From: Casimicrobium huifangae
GTDB lineage: Bacteria; Pseudomonadota; Gammaproteobacteria; Burkholderiales; Casimicrobiaceae
Length of the DNA stretch: 64,000 nt
Direction of reading: 5' to 3'
Assembly (NCBI RefSeq): GCF_009746125.1
Contig: NZ_CP041352.1
Span: 4,014,436-4,078,435 of the forward strand
Part shown: piece after piece, positions 51,142 to 61,282 of the stretch
Layout of the letters: every line of letters starts with the position of its first letter
How positions within the stretch are numbered: the first letter of the stretch is position 1
The notes under the pieces: model-generated
The model's database searches: none
Told to the model about the DNA's origin: nothing
The model's input: the letters and a program-made list of their open reading frames with translations, nothing else
Translations under genes and position numbers: made by a program

Positions 51142-53775
51142 CTATCGTTGCAGACGAGTGTCTGCGGCTGCGGTGGTGAGCACGTTGCGAAATATCTGTT
51201 CCGCTTCGCGACGCGCTACAGCGGATTCGTCGCTGGCTCCCAGCGTATTTGCTGCCTGCGCGATGACCAGCAAAAGATCGCCACGCCACAAGCACCGTAG
51301 CGGATCGTATCGCTGATGCCGCTGCAGATAGTCAAGCGCGTCGCGCGCACTTTTCCGCCCCAAAGCGGCATCGCCGGCCGCCAGCTGCAGGCGACTGCGT
51401 TCGAGCAGCAGCGGCGCGTAGTAGGGGCTTGGCGCGGAAACGTTTGCAGCAATCTCGCGAACGCCGGTTTCTATCGCCCGCATGGCCCTGTCGGCCTGCC
51501 CCGCTGCACGGGCGCTGCTCGCCGTCACCCAGTGCCGGCCGACGACCAGCTGTGGCGCCCGGTGCGCAACTTCGAAATTGCGGGCAGCCTCTGCTTCCAG
51601 CTTTGACGTGCATGTCGCATCGCCCTGCACCATGCACAACTCAAAGTGAGCCAACGCAATGCTGAGCGGCACCGGTTTGGACCGGTCAAGACTCGCCAAT
51701 CGGGCTTCGAGCAATTCGCGAGCCCGAGCCACATCTCCGTGGGTCGCATAGCTGCGAATGATGCGTGACAACAATTGGTTCGGCAGTTGTTGCAGCGGGA
51801 CTTTGCTGTTGGGCTTGATCTGTTCTTCAATGAAGCGCACGGCCGATCCCGGATCGCGTGCATCCAGTAGCGACGTCAGCCGCGTCACGTGGTCGGAAAT
51901 GGCTTCCTGACCATCAGTCAGCGCGGCACTGCGAAAAAGTGGCCACGACTTGTCATGGGCTGCCAGCGCATCCGAGTAGCGCATGGCAGTGTTGTAGGCG
52001 AGCGAGATACGGTTCCATGCTGCGATTTCGTCCGCCACCGACGCCGACGCGAAGCGGTTGCGGCGGGCGACCAATGCATCCGCAGTTTTACTGGCCAAAG
52101 GCGCATCACCGGTGATCGTCGCCACCATCGCCTGATCCTGCAGAAGGTTGTCTTCCAGTTCACTGCGGCGGGGGTGCCTGTTCGGAATTCTTTGCAGCAG
52201 ATCTGCAGCTTCTTTCAACGACCTGCTTGCATCATCAGTCTTTGCAAGACGAATCTGGATGTCGGCGAGAAACGATGTTGCATCGACCAGTTGTGCATCA
52301 TCGCCAGCCTTTCTGGCCTGCTCGATTGCCTGCATTTGCGCCGCCAGTGCGTCCTCGCCGTGACCTCGCACAGTCATCAGATGTTCTGCCAGGCGCTGCG
52401 TCATGCGGGAGGCCGTGACGGGATCGTCAGCAAATACCGTGGGCACCTTCTGAATGCCAATCTTGAGTAGTTCCGCAGTCGTGATTGGCTTGTCGCTGGG
52501 CGCGTACTGCGACAGCAAATGTGTCACAAAGTCCGTCATCTGGCCGCGCAGTTTTGCCTCCTGCTCGGCGCGCTCCTTTTGGCGCGTCGCTTCGATGGTC
52601 TGCACCACTGACAGCGACAACGCCGCGATCACCGCCAGCGTGGTGAGCAGACTGGCGCCCACTGCCAGCCGGTGCCGTCGCACAAACTTGCCGGCGCGAT
52701 AGAGGGTGGTATCTGGCTGCGCGGTCACCGGTTCGTGATTGAGGAAGCGGCGCAGATCGTCACCGAGTGCGGCGGCGTTGACATAGCGCTCCTCCGGCGC
52801 TTCGCTCACTGCCTTGGCGATGATGCTGTCGATGTCGCCCCGTACACGGCGAGACCAGGTGCTGCGCGTCGTCGAGGTCGCCAGCCGCTCCGAGGGGCGG
52901 GTGTAGTTCTCGCGGCTTTCAAACGGCGCGCCGGTGAGCAGCTCATACAGCGTGACGCCGAGCGAATAGACATCGCTGGCCGTGGTCATGCCGCTGCCGC
53001 GCATCTGTTCGGGCGAGGCATAACGCGGCGTGTAACCGATGCCCAGCATGCGGGTGACATCGGCCGCGACCACCAGCGGCTCCTCGTCCTCATGCAGCAG
53101 TTTGCCGAGCCCGAAGTCGAGCAGTTTCAGCTCGCCGCTGGCGGTCACCAGCATGTTGCCCGGCTTGATGTCGCGATGCAGGATCAACTGCGCGTGCGAA
53201 TAGGCGACAGCATCCACTGCCTGGCAGAACAGTTTGATGGTGGCCTCGATGCCCAAGCCTTCACTGGCGCAGTACTCGCCGAGCGCAACGCCGTCAACAT
53301 ATTCCAGTACCAGGTAACGCGCGCCTTCGTCGGAGGTCCCTGCGTCCAGCAGGCGCGCGATGTTGGGGTGTGACAGCCGCGCCAGCAGTTCGCCTTCGCG
53401 GGCGAAGCGCTGCCGATTGGAAACATCGTGCAGCAGCGGCGCACTCAACAGCTTGATTGCAACCTGACCGTGATAGAGCCCATCCGCACGTTCGCCCAGC
53501 CAGACGCTGCCACTGCCACCGCGGCCAATCTCGCGGATCAGCGTGTAGGCACCGAGCCTGGCCCCCGACGTGCCGGGGGCAGCAGCGTTACCGTCGTGAC
53601 CGGCCCAGGGAATGGGTTGCAGGCTGATCGCAGGTTGCGAGCGAATGCGCTCGACCAGCTTCGCAAGCTCGGGCTGCTCTTCCTGCAGTTCGCGCAAACG
53701 GGCATCAGCCTCCGTGGCTGTGAGTGCCGACAGTTTTTCAAATTCCCGGAAGGCCTGTGACCAGAGTTCCCGCAC
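51142..53775 (-). CDS. Membrane Ser/Thr protein kinase with TPR-like sensor region
   Basis: The 877-aa protein has a short N-terminal helical region (LTATEADARLRELQEEQPEL) typical of kinases linked to TIGR02999 sigma factors. The kinase domain (about 75-350) has IGRGGSGSVWLGE (glycine loop), VAIKLL (Lys), ILHRDIKPGNMLV (catalytic loop), LLDFGLGKLL (DFG) and YASPEQM (P+1). A membrane segment at about 372-395 (LAVGASLLTTLAVIAALSLSV) separates it from about 480 residues of TPR-like helices that should be periplasmic. It is the likely partner of the ECF sigma factor. Confidence 0.92.
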   Translation of the reverse strand: MRELWSQAFREFEKLSALTATEADARLRELQEEQPELAKLVERIRSQPAISLQPIPWAGHDGNAAAPGTSGARLGAYTLIREIGRGGSGSVWLGERADGLYHGQVAIKLLSAPLLHDVSNRQRFAREGELLARLSHPNIARLLDAGTSDEGARYLVLEYVDGVALGEYCASEGLGIEATIKLFCQAVDAVAYSHAQLILHRDIKPGNMLVTASGELKLLDFGLGKLLHEDEEPLVVAADVTRMLGIGYTPRYASPEQMRGSGMTTASDVYSLGVTLYELLTGAPFESRENYTRPSERLATSTTRSTWSRRVRGDIDSIIAKAVSEAPEERYVNAAALGDDLRRFLNHEPVTAQPDTTLYRAGKFVRRHRLAVGASLLTTLAVIAALSLSVVQTIEATRQKERAEQEAKLRGQMTDFVTHLLSQYAPSDKPITTAELLKIGIQKVPTVFADDPVTASRMTQRLAEHLMTVRGHGEDALAAQMQAIEQARKAGDDAQLVDATSFLADIQIRLAKTDDASRSLKEAADLLQRIPNRHPRRSELEDNLLQDQAMVATITGDAPLASKTADALVARRNRFASASVADEIAAWNRISLAYNTAMRYSDALAAHDKSWPLFRSAALTDGQEAISDHVTRLTSLLDARDPGSAVRFIEEQIKPNSKVPLQQLPNQLLSRIIRSYATHGDVARARELLEARLASLDRSKPVPLSIALAHFELCMVQGDATCTSKLEAEAARNFEVAHRAPQLVVGRHWVTASSARAAGQADRAMRAIETGVREIAANVSAPSPYYAPLLLERSRLQLAAGDAALGRKSARDALDYLQRHQRYDPLRCLWRGDLLLVIAQAANTLGASDESAVARREAEQIFRNVLTTAAADTRLQR

Positions 53776-53932
53776 GTGATTCCCGCAAAGTACGCTGTGA
53801 CTACCAAAACGTCAGAGCGGGAATTTTCTGCTCATCGGGAGCGGATTTGTATCCTTGATTCCTGCCTGCGCCCAAAATCTGCACCAGCGACGGTCGCACC
53901 CCGATCCGTTACCTGATGACGGGTGAAAGCGT

Positions 53933-56608
53933 CTACACCAGCGTGTTCAGCGCACGCGTCTGCGCCTCGACGTCTTCACCACGCCGCCGTGCCAGATCGG
54001 CAAACTGGTCGTCGCCAATCTTGCCAACGGTGAAGTACTGCGCAGCTGGATGGGCAAAGTAGAAACCGCTGACACTTGCCGGCGGCGTCATGGCGTAACT
54101 CTCGGTCAGCCCCATGCCGATTGCCGCCGCGTCAAGTACCCGGAAGAGATCGACTTTCTCGCGATGATCGGGGCATGCCGGGTAGCCCGGCGCCGGGCGG
54201 ATGCCGCGATACTTCTCGCGGATCAGCGCCTCGTTGTCGAGGTGTTCGTCATGCGCATAGCCCCAGAACTCCTTGCGCACGCGCTCGTGCAGGTGCTCGC
54301 CGAACGCCTCGGCGAGGCGATCTGCAAGCGCCTTGAACATGATCGCGTTGTAGTCGTCGCCTGCCTTCTCGAAGGCCGCGAGGCGAGCGTCGCCACCGAG
54401 ACCGGCGGTCACGGCGAAGAGTCCGAGGTAGTCGGCATGACCGCTGTCTTTCGGTGCGATGAAATCGGCCAGCGCGAAGTTGGGCCGCCCGGCTTCTTTC
54501 GCAGCCTGTTGACGCAGTGTGTGAAAGCGCATGGCGACCTGTGTGTGGGCGCCATCGGCGAACACAATGATGTCGTCGCCGTCGCTCTGCGCCGGCAACA
54601 GACCATAGGACGCATTCGCGGTAAGCCATTTTTCCTGCACGATGCGCTTGAGCATCGCCTGCCCATCGCGGAACACTTTCTGCGCCTCGTCGCCGACGAT
54701 TTCATCATTGAGAATCTTCGGATAGTTGCCCGCCAGATCCCAGACGATGAAAAAAGGCGTCCAGTCGATGTAGGGCACCAGCGCCGCCAGCGGGTAGTCG
54801 CGCAGTTGGTGCACGCCGAGATGTTGTGGTGTCGGTGGCGTGTAGTGCTGGTATTCGCCCGCAAACGGGAAGAAGCGGTTAGCCCGTGCAACCTCGAGTT
54901 CAAGCAGCGGCACCGCCTTCTTGCTGGCGTGGCGTTCGCGAATGACAGCGTAGTCCGCCGCCGTTTCGGCAACAAAACCGGCCTTCATGTCATCACTCAG
55001 CAGCGCCGTGGCCACGCCCACCGCGCGCGAGGCATCGACCACATGCACCACCGGATTTTTGTAGTTCGGCGCAATCTTCACCGCCGTGTGCGTACGCGAG
55101 GTGGTGGCACCACCGATCAGCAGCGGTACATGGAAGTCAAGCCGGTCCATCTCCCTGGCAACATAGGCCATCTCTTCAAGCGACGGCGTGATCAACCCTG
55201 ACAATCCGATGATGTTGGCGCCGGAATCCTTCGCGGCGGCAAGTATCTTGTCGCACGGCACCATGACCCCGAGATCGATGACCTCGTAGTTGTTGCACTG
55301 AAGCACCACGCCCACGATGTTCTTGCCAATGTCGTGGACGTCACCCTTGACGGTGGCCAGCACGATCTTGCCCTTGGTCTTGGCTTCGGTACCGAGCAGG
55401 CGTTTTTCTTCCTCGATGAAAGGCACCAGGTGCGCCACCGCCTGCTTCATCACGCGGGCCGACTTCACGACCTGCGGCAGGAACATCTTGCCCTGACCGA
55501 ACAGATCACCCACGACGTTCATGCCGTCCATCAACGGGCCTTCGATCACCTGCAGCGGCCGCTCGAAACTCAGTCGTGATTCCTCGGTGTCCTCGACGAT
55601 AAAGGTATTGATGCCCTTCACCAGCGCATGCTTGAGGCGCTCGTTGACGGGGAGTTCGCGCCAGCCGAGGTCTTCGACCTTGGCCTTGCCGCCGCCCTTC
55701 ACCGTCTCGGCGAAGGCCAGCATGCGTTCGGTGGCATCCGGCCGGCGGTTGAGGATTACGTCCTCGCAGTGTTCGCGCAGGGCGGGCTCCAGCTCGTCGT
55801 AGATGCCAATCTGCCCGGCGTTGACGATGCCCATCGTCAGCCCGGCCCGGATCGCGTGATAGAGGAAGACGGTGTGCATCGCCTCGCGGACATGATCGTT
55901 GCCGCGGAAGCTGAACGACATGTTGGAGATACCACCCGATGTTTTGGCGCCTGGCAGGTTCTGGTGAATCCAGCGCACCGCCTCGATAAAGTCGACGCCG
56001 TAGTTGCTGTGCTCTTCGAGGCCGGTGGCGAGCGCGAACACATTGGGGTCGAAGATGATGTCCTCGGCCGGAAAACCGACGGTCTCCACCAGCAGCTGGT
56101 AGGCACGCGCGCAGATTTCGGTCTTGCGCTGATAGGTGTCGGCCTGCCCCTTCTCATCAAACGCCATGACCACGGCGGCCGCACCGTAGCGGCGAAGCAG
56201 ACGTGCCTGACGAACGAAGTTTTCCTCGCCTTCCTTCAGCGAAATGGAGTTGACAACGCTCTTGCCCTGCACGCACTTGAGCCCAGCCTCGATCACGTCC
56301 CACTTCGACGAATCGATCATCACTGGCACCCGCGAGATATCAGGCTCGGTCGCGATGATGTTCAGAAACTTCACCATCGCGGCCTTGCTGTCGAGCATGG
56401 CCTCGTCCATGTTGACGTCGATGATCTGCGCGCCGTTGGCAACCTGTTGCCGCGCCACTTCCACAGCGCCGGCATAGTCGTCGTTGAGGATCAGCCGGGC
56501 AAAAGCCCGCGAACCGGTGACATTGGTGCGTTCGCCGACGTTGACAAAGAGGGAATCAGGGCCGATCGCCAGAGGCTCAAGGCCCGAGAGGTGCATGACG
56601 TAAGACAT
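53933..56608 (-). CDS. metH: Cobalamin-dependent methionine synthase lacking the homocysteine domain
   Basis: This 891-aa enzyme contains the methyltetrahydrofolate domain ([16 protein letters not shown], residues about 20-290), the B12-binding domains ([16 protein letters not shown], with the cobalt-ligand His), and the SAM-binding activation domain ([14 protein letters not shown]). The N-terminal homocysteine-binding domain of full MetH (about 1,200 aa) is absent. In Burkholderia relatives the protein is split and the missing part is an adjacent gene; here the upstream neighbour is an OmpA-type gene, so the partner must be elsewhere. Only 52 bp lie upstream, with no room for a cobalamin riboswitch. 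Confidence 0.94.
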   Translation of the reverse strand: MSYVMHLSGLEPLAIGPDSLFVNVGERTNVTGSRAFARLILNDDYAGAVEVARQQVANGAQIIDVNMDEAMLDSKAAMVKFLNIIATEPDISRVPVMIDSSKWDVIEAGLKCVQGKSVVNSISLKEGEENFVRQARLLRRYGAAAVVMAFDEKGQADTYQRKTEICARAYQLLVETVGFPAEDIIFDPNVFALATGLEEHSNYGVDFIEAVRWIHQNLPGAKTSGGISNMSFSFRGNDHVREAMHTVFLYHAIRAGLTMGIVNAGQIGIYDELEPALREHCEDVILNRRPDATERMLAFAETVKGGGKAKVEDLGWRELPVNERLKHALVKGINTFIVEDTEESRLSFERPLQVIEGPLMDGMNVVGDLFGQGKMFLPQVVKSARVMKQAVAHLVPFIEEEKRLLGTEAKTKGKIVLATVKGDVHDIGKNIVGVVLQCNNYEVIDLGVMVPCDKILAAAKDSGANIIGLSGLITPSLEEMAYVAREMDRLDFHVPLLIGGATTSRTHTAVKIAPNYKNPVVHVVDASRAVGVATALLSDDMKAGFVAETAADYAVIRERHASKKAVPLLELEVARANRFFPFAGEYQHYTPPTPQHLGVHQLRDYPLAALVPYIDWTPFFIVWDLAGNYPKILNDEIVGDEAQKVFRDGQAMLKRIVQEKWLTANASYGLLPAQSDGDDIIVFADGAHTQVAMRFHTLRQQAAKEAGRPNFALADFIAPKDSGHADYLGLFAVTAGLGGDARLAAFEKAGDDYNAIMFKALADRLAEAFGEHLHERVRKEFWGYAHDEHLDNEALIREKYRGIRPAPGYPACPDHREKVDLFRVLDAAAIGMGLTESYAMTPPASVSGFYFAHPAAQYFTVGKIGDDQFADLARRRGEDVEAQTRALNTLV

Positions 56609-56660
56609 GCGCCTATTTTCTCATCAGCGCGGCATGCCGCGCGCAGCGACGCAGGCGCTG

Positions 56661-57860
56661 CTATGTGCAACTACGCACGCGGAACTCCACGCGGCGGTCG
56701 ATGGCATCGGTGGCGTCATTGGCGCCGGTACCGACGATGGTGTCCTGAAACCCGCGCCCAGCCGCCTTGAATCGGGCGCGGGCATCGCGGGAGGTTTGCG
56801 CAATCAGCACCACGATGCTCTCGGCGCGCTGCTGCGACAAGCGCTCGTTGTAGTCCGCCGCGCCAGACTTGCTGGCGTGACCGGTCACGTCGACGCAACG
56901 TTCCTTGCTGGACACCACCTGCCCGATGGACTTGAGCCAAAGACGGTACTGCGTTGGCAAATCACCGCTATCGACAAACGTCGTGGCGCCCACCTTGAAC
57001 AGCAATTTCACCGACAGGCTGCCGGCGTCGAGGCTGGCAGCGACCAGCTCGGCAAAGGCCTGCTCGGCTTCGGCCGTGCGCCCCTGCTTCCAGTAGGTTT
57101 GATACAGGCCGGTCAACGCGGCCGGGTGATCCTTCGACATTGCCTTGGCGCGCACGAAGGCTCGCTCGGCGTCGTCATAGCGCCCTGCTTCATAGGCAGC
57201 AATAGCATCCGAAACGGCGGACTGCAGCAGTAACTCGCCATCAATCACCCGCCCCTGACCGCCCACAGCCCCCACGCGCTCCTGGTGGCGCTTGTCGGTA
57301 AAGTACATGGGCGCATCCTTGAAGAACGCTGTCGGCTCGGCATTGAACTGTGCCGCATCGAGATAGGTGCGCACGCGGGTCAGCACGCGACCGGTGCTCG
57401 ATTCCACCATCGCCACCTGCAGGCGAACCCATTTCCCCGGTTGTGTGGTCTCACCGGCCGCCGGCGTGGTGTGACTGGCAAGCAATGCCCATTGCGCAGT
57501 GTTGGCGCTGGTGATGTCGAGCGGCACGAAGCGAAGCGGCGCCATCGTTTGCGTCAGTGCGTCGGCCAACTGCCGCTGCAAAGCGCGCCCGGAAGTGGTG
57601 ATTTCGGCGGACTGCGCGTTGAAGAATTCCTCAACCGGAACGGTCGGCTGGTCGGGGCGTGGCGTGTTCACCAGCTGCTCGACGACGGTGCGCGCCAGGA
57701 ACGCTACGGCGCTCGCAGTGTCGGCGTGATAGCGCGTCTCGATTGGCGGCAATGGCTTGGGACCCGGCGGTGGTGGCGTCTGGCAACCGGACAGCAGCAG
57801 GGTTACAGCAAGCAGAACAGCAGGAAGCGCTGCGATGGTGAACATCTTGTTACGGCGCAC
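56661..57860 (-). CDS. OmpA-family lipoprotein with CsgG/FlgO-like N-terminus and TPR segment
   Basis: The 399-aa lipoprotein has a lipobox (LLLSGCQ, lipid Cys26) and an N-terminal region (about 50-190) with features of FlgO/CsgG-type domains (RALQRQLADALTQTMAPLRF). A TPR-like segment follows (AIAAYEAGRYDDAERAFVRA) and then a C-terminal OmpA-like domain with CVDVTGHASKSGAADYNERL and ending RRVEFRVRSC, which should bind peptidoglycan. It follows the second kinase gene by 27 bp on the same strand, suggesting an envelope complex. Confidence 0.8.
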   Translation of the reverse strand: MRRNKMFTIAALPAVLLAVTLLLSGCQTPPPPGPKPLPPIETRYHADTASAVAFLARTVVEQLVNTPRPDQPTVPVEEFFNAQSAEITTSGRALQRQLADALTQTMAPLRFVPLDITSANTAQWALLASHTTPAAGETTQPGKWVRLQVAMVESSTGRVLTRVRTYLDAAQFNAEPTAFFKDAPMYFTDKRHQERVGAVGGQGRVIDGELLLQSAVSDAIAAYEAGRYDDAERAFVRAKAMSKDHPAALTGLYQTYWKQGRTAEAEQAFAELVAASLDAGSLSVKLLFKVGATTFVDSGDLPTQYRLWLKSIGQVVSSKERCVDVTGHASKSGAADYNERLSQQRAESIVVLIAQTSRDARARFKAAGRGFQDTIVGTGANDATDAIDRRVEFRVRSCT

Positions 57861-57887
57861 GGGAATCTCCCTCGTGTTCGGACAGTG

Positions 57888-59552
57888 TCAGCGGCAGGCA
57901 CGCAGACGGGCGTGTTCAGCCTCGGTCAACGCCACCGTGCCCAAGGATAGCTTGGTCAGCAGGCGGTCGCAATCGGCGTCACGCGCCGGGCGCGAGGGTG
58001 AGGGCGACGCCACCGGGCTTTCGCCTTCCGCGTCGGTAGCGGCCGGCGGGCGGGCACCTGGCGCCGGCTTGCTCTCCGCGTTGCCCTTGCGCGCCGGTGT
58101 GGCTGAACTTGTCGGCACAGTCGGCCGGGTGGTGGACTCAACAGCGGCGGTTGGAGCGGGAGAAACCGCTGGCGCAGGGGGCACAGCAGTCTTTGCAGCC
58201 TTGTCGGGCAACGTAGCGGCTGGGGATGAAGGCGTAGAGATGCCGTGGCCTTGCGTGGTGGGCTCGCTGGTTGGCAGAGCACTTGCCTTCGGGGTCGTTG
58301 CGGCTGGTGACGCCGTCGTGGTCGGGGCGATGACTGGTGCCCCCTGACCGACGTTACTGTCGCTGCCCGGTTTGCGCGTCAGAAGAGCAATCGCCGCAGC
58401 CGAAGCGGCCAACAGCACGACTACGATGACCCAGTACGGGCGACGCGGGCGGTCCATCCGCGTTGTTGCGGTCACAGCCTCGGGAGCAGGCTCCACCGCT
58501 AATGGCTTGGCGATGGCGCCATCCGCCACTGACGACGATGTCTGCGCCACCGTCGCAGGACGCGCGGTTATCGCGGCTGGTGGAGCAGGCTCCGCCGTAA
58601 CCACAGGGTCAGCCACTGGCGCAAAGTAAGTCTGCAGTGGTGGGATCGGCGCCCGCAGCGACCACCCAAGTGCATCGCACAAGGCATCGACGCTGCGCAA
58701 GCGGTTCTCGGGCCGCACCGCCAGCGCCTGCTTGACCGCAGCAACAAAGGTCTCTGAATAGCGTCCGCGAGTCGTCTCGTCGAAGCTCTTGAGGCTGTCA
58801 AACACCATGCGGTTGACGGCCTGCGGTGGCGGCGTACCCATCGCCAGGAAGTACATCACCGCGCCAAGACCATAGACATCAGTCCACGGTCCCTGCTCCA
58901 GTGAGCCGTCGTCGGCATATTGTTCAATCGGCGCGTAACCGGGTTTGAGCACCGTGGTCAGCGACTGGGTGGCGCCCGCCACGACCGATCGCGCCGCGCC
59001 GAAATCAAGCAGCACCGGCGCGCCGTTCGGCATGATGAGGATGTTGTCTGGCGACACATCGCGATGCAGGATGTTCTGCTGATGCAGCTCGCGCACTGCG
59101 TCGCAGACAGGCAGCAGGTACGCCTGAATCTGCGCCTCGTCGTATCCTGCAGCCGCTTCCGGCAGTTTGCGCATTTCGCGCAATGAAGTGCCGGGGTAAT
59201 AGCGCATCGCCATGTAAGCGGTGCCGTTCTGCTCCCAGACGCGATAGACCTCGAGCAGTGCCGGGTGCGAGAACTGCGCCTGCAACCGCGCTTCGCGCAT
59301 GAAGCTGTGCAGGCCGGCAACAAAGCCGTCGCGCTGGCTCTGCGAGCGCGGCAACACGGCCTGCGTGGCACCACGCGCAGCAATGGCGCTGGGCAGGTAC
59401 TCCTTGATCGCGACGATGCGATCGAGGCTCTCCTCGCGTGCCAGGTAAACAGTGCCAAAGCCTCCCGCGCCGATGACCCCGGTCGTCACAAAATCACCGA
59501 GGCGCGTGCCGGTCGGCAGCGCATCGGGAAACGCGTCGGTAGGCTCAGTCAT
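57888..59552 (-). CDS. Membrane Ser/Thr protein kinase, HRDVSPDN type
   Basis: The 554-aa kinase has GVIGAGGFGTVYLAR (glycine loop), AIKEYLPS (Lys), ILHRDVSPDNILI (catalytic loop), VLLDFGAARS (DFG) and PGYAPIEQY (P+1 loop). HRDVSPDN is a bacterial kinase subtype seen in PpkA-like and related proteins. A Pro/Ala-rich linker leads to one membrane segment (about 367-387, YWVIVVVLLAASAAAIALL), then a Thr/Ala/Pro-rich, probably periplasmic, tail ending in a small helical segment. It is translationally close to the OmpA-type lipoprotein gene. Confidence 0.92.
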   Translation of the reverse strand: MTEPTDAFPDALPTGTRLGDFVTTGVIGAGGFGTVYLAREESLDRIVAIKEYLPSAIAARGATQAVLPRSQSQRDGFVAGLHSFMREARLQAQFSHPALLEVYRVWEQNGTAYMAMRYYPGTSLREMRKLPEAAAGYDEAQIQAYLLPVCDAVRELHQQNILHRDVSPDNILIMPNGAPVLLDFGAARSVVAGATQSLTTVLKPGYAPIEQYADDGSLEQGPWTDVYGLGAVMYFLAMGTPPPQAVNRMVFDSLKSFDETTRGRYSETFVAAVKQALAVRPENRLRSVDALCDALGWSLRAPIPPLQTYFAPVADPVVTAEPAPPAAITARPATVAQTSSSVADGAIAKPLAVEPAPEAVTATTRMDRPRRPYWVIVVVLLAASAAAIALLTRKPGSDSNVGQGAPVIAPTTTASPAATTPKASALPTSEPTTQGHGISTPSSPAATLPDKAAKTAVPPAPAVSPAPTAAVESTTRPTVPTSSATPARKGNAESKPAPGARPPAATDAEGESPVASPSPSRPARDADCDRLLTKLSLGTVALTEAEHARLRACR

Positions 59553-59642
59553 TGGCGGTGATTGTCGGCGCAGCGAAAGGTCGGCGCGCGCATCCTATCA
59601 CCGCCAAGCGCTGCCGGCGATGTGTTGTGACGTATCGCGAGG

Positions 59643-61184
59643 TTACGCGACGAGCAGGCTGCGCCCGGTCATCTCAGCGGGTTGCGGCAACCCCATCATG
59701 GCCAGCAAGGTCGGCGCAATGTCGCGCAGCGCACCGCCATCGCGCACGTTGGCTGGCTCCGGGCCGACATACACCAGTGGCACCTTGTCGGTGGTGTGCT
59801 GGGTGTGCGCCTGATTCGACGCTGGATCAAACATCTGTTCACAATTGCCGTGGTCGGCCGTGATCAACACCTGCGCGCCCGTCGCCCGCGCTGCAGCAAG
59901 CACCCGCGCGAGGCAGGCATCGAGTGTTTCCACCGCCTTGACGGCGGCGTCGAGCACACCGGTATGGCCGACCATGTCGCCGTTGGCGTAGTTGCAGATG
60001 ATCGCGGCGTATTGCTTCGATTCGATCGCTGCGACCAGCTTGTCGGTAACTTCCGGGGCGCTCATTTCTGGTTTCAGGTCGTAGGTTTCAACCTTGGGTG
60101 ACGGCACCAGCACGCGATCTTCACCTGGATAGGTCTGCTCGCGTCCGCCGGAGAAGAAGTAAGTCACATGAGCGTATTTTTCCGTCTCGGCAATCCGCAG
60201 TTGTTTGAGATGGCTCGCCGCCAGCACCTCACCCAGCCCGTTAACAATGGGGTCGTTGCGGAACGCCGTGGCCAGATGCGCATAAGCGTCGCCATAGTGC
60301 GACAGGCAGACGAAGCGCGCAAGTTTGGGCATGCGCCGGGCAAATCCGGTGAACGACTCGTCGGTCAGCGCGGTGGTCATTTCGCGTGCGCGATCAGCGC
60401 GGAAATTCATGAACACCACGACATCGCCATCCTTGATCGGCGCGCCGTGGCTGATGACGGTGGGCCGCACAAATTCGTCGCTCTCGTCGCGGGCGTAGGC
60501 AGCATCAAGCGCAGCCTTCGCGGTAGGGGCATGATGCGTTGCGGCAGCCTCGACCAGTGCGTGATAGGCAGGCTCGACACGTTCCCAGCGCTTGTCACGA
60601 TCCATTGCGTAGAAGCGCCCGCTGACGGTAGCGATGCGGGCACCCGTTTCAGCACACACCGCCTGCATCGCTTCGATAGACGGCGCTGCGCTTTTTGGCG
60701 GCATGTCGCGACCATCAAGGATCGCATGCACGGCAATCGACGGCACGTTGCGCGCCGCGGCCATGCGCACAAAGGCGTGAATGTGGCGTTCATGCGAATG
60801 CACGCCGCCGGGCGACAGCAAGCCAATCACGTGTACCTTGCCACCGGACTGTACGGCCGCGTCGCAGGCGCCTACCAGCGCGGCGTTTTGCGTGAATTCG
60901 CCGGTTTCGATGGCGTGGTCAACGCGGGTGAGGTCCTGATAGACCACCCGGCCAGCGCCCAGGTTGAGGTGGCCGACCTCGGAATTGCCGAATTGCCCGT
61001 CCGGCAGGCCAACATGGTGCTCCGAGGCGTCGATCAGGCCGTGCGGGCAGTTGCTCCACAAGGCATCCCAGGTGGGCTTGCGGGCGAGCGAGATGGCGTT
61101 GTCCGCCGCTGGCTCACGGTAGCCAAAGCCGTCCAGAATCAGCAGGATGACGGGGTGCACGGTGGGGGCGGTCGTCGGGCTCAT
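59643..61184 (-). CDS. gpmI: 2,3-bisphosphoglycerate-independent phosphoglycerate mutase
   Basis: The 513-aa enzyme interconverts 3- and 2-phosphoglycerate in glycolysis, using two Mn ions and a phosphoserine. LLILDGFGYRE provides the first metal Asp, GNSEVGHLNLGAGRVVYQD holds the phosphorylated Ser, NFRADRARE and the C-terminal LITADHGNCEQM supply further metal ligands. Length is normal. The ATG at 61184 is preferred over an upstream codon in the open frame. It is divergent from the rhodanese gene over a 98-bp spacer with a 14-bp palindrome. Confidence 0.96.
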   Translation of the reverse strand: MSPTTAPTVHPVILLILDGFGYREPAADNAISLARKPTWDALWSNCPHGLIDASEHHVGLPDGQFGNSEVGHLNLGAGRVVYQDLTRVDHAIETGEFTQNAALVGACDAAVQSGGKVHVIGLLSPGGVHSHERHIHAFVRMAAARNVPSIAVHAILDGRDMPPKSAAPSIEAMQAVCAETGARIATVSGRFYAMDRDKRWERVEPAYHALVEAAATHHAPTAKAALDAAYARDESDEFVRPTVISHGAPIKDGDVVVFMNFRADRAREMTTALTDESFTGFARRMPKLARFVCLSHYGDAYAHLATAFRNDPIVNGLGEVLAASHLKQLRIAETEKYAHVTYFFSGGREQTYPGEDRVLVPSPKVETYDLKPEMSAPEVTDKLVAAIESKQYAAIICNYANGDMVGHTGVLDAAVKAVETLDACLARVLAAARATGAQVLITADHGNCEQMFDPASNQAHTQHTTDKVPLVYVGPEPANVRDGGALRDIAPTLLAMMGLPQPAEMTGRSLLVA

Positions 61185-61206
61185 GGTGGTCCGGAATGGC
61201 GAAACA

Positions 61207-61220
61207 CCTAAAATTTTAGG
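61207..61220. promoter_or_regulatory. 14-bp palindrome in a divergent promoter region
   Basis: CCTAAAATTTTAGG is perfectly self-complementary and contains a TAAAAT (-10-like) on each strand. It sits between the divergent gpmI and rhodanese-grxC-secB genes, 22 and 63 bp from the two starts. It may serve as overlapping -10 elements; no good -35 is visible on either side. Confidence 0.4.
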
Positions 61221-61282
61221 CTTCCCCGACGCGGCCGTTGTGCGCCGCGTCAATTCAACTGTCGCTACACGTCAGGTTTTCG

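Noticed and set aside
53776-53932. Search for a cobalamin riboswitch near metH
   Set aside because: This gap lies downstream of metH, and the upstream gap is only 52 bp; neither contains a recognisable B12-box layout.
54050-56770. Two long plus-strand frames opposite metH
   Set aside because: metH motifs on the minus strand are complete, and the opposite frames show no protein character.
60168-61211. 347-codon plus-strand frame opposite gpmI
   Set aside because: gpmI is unmistakable on the other strand.
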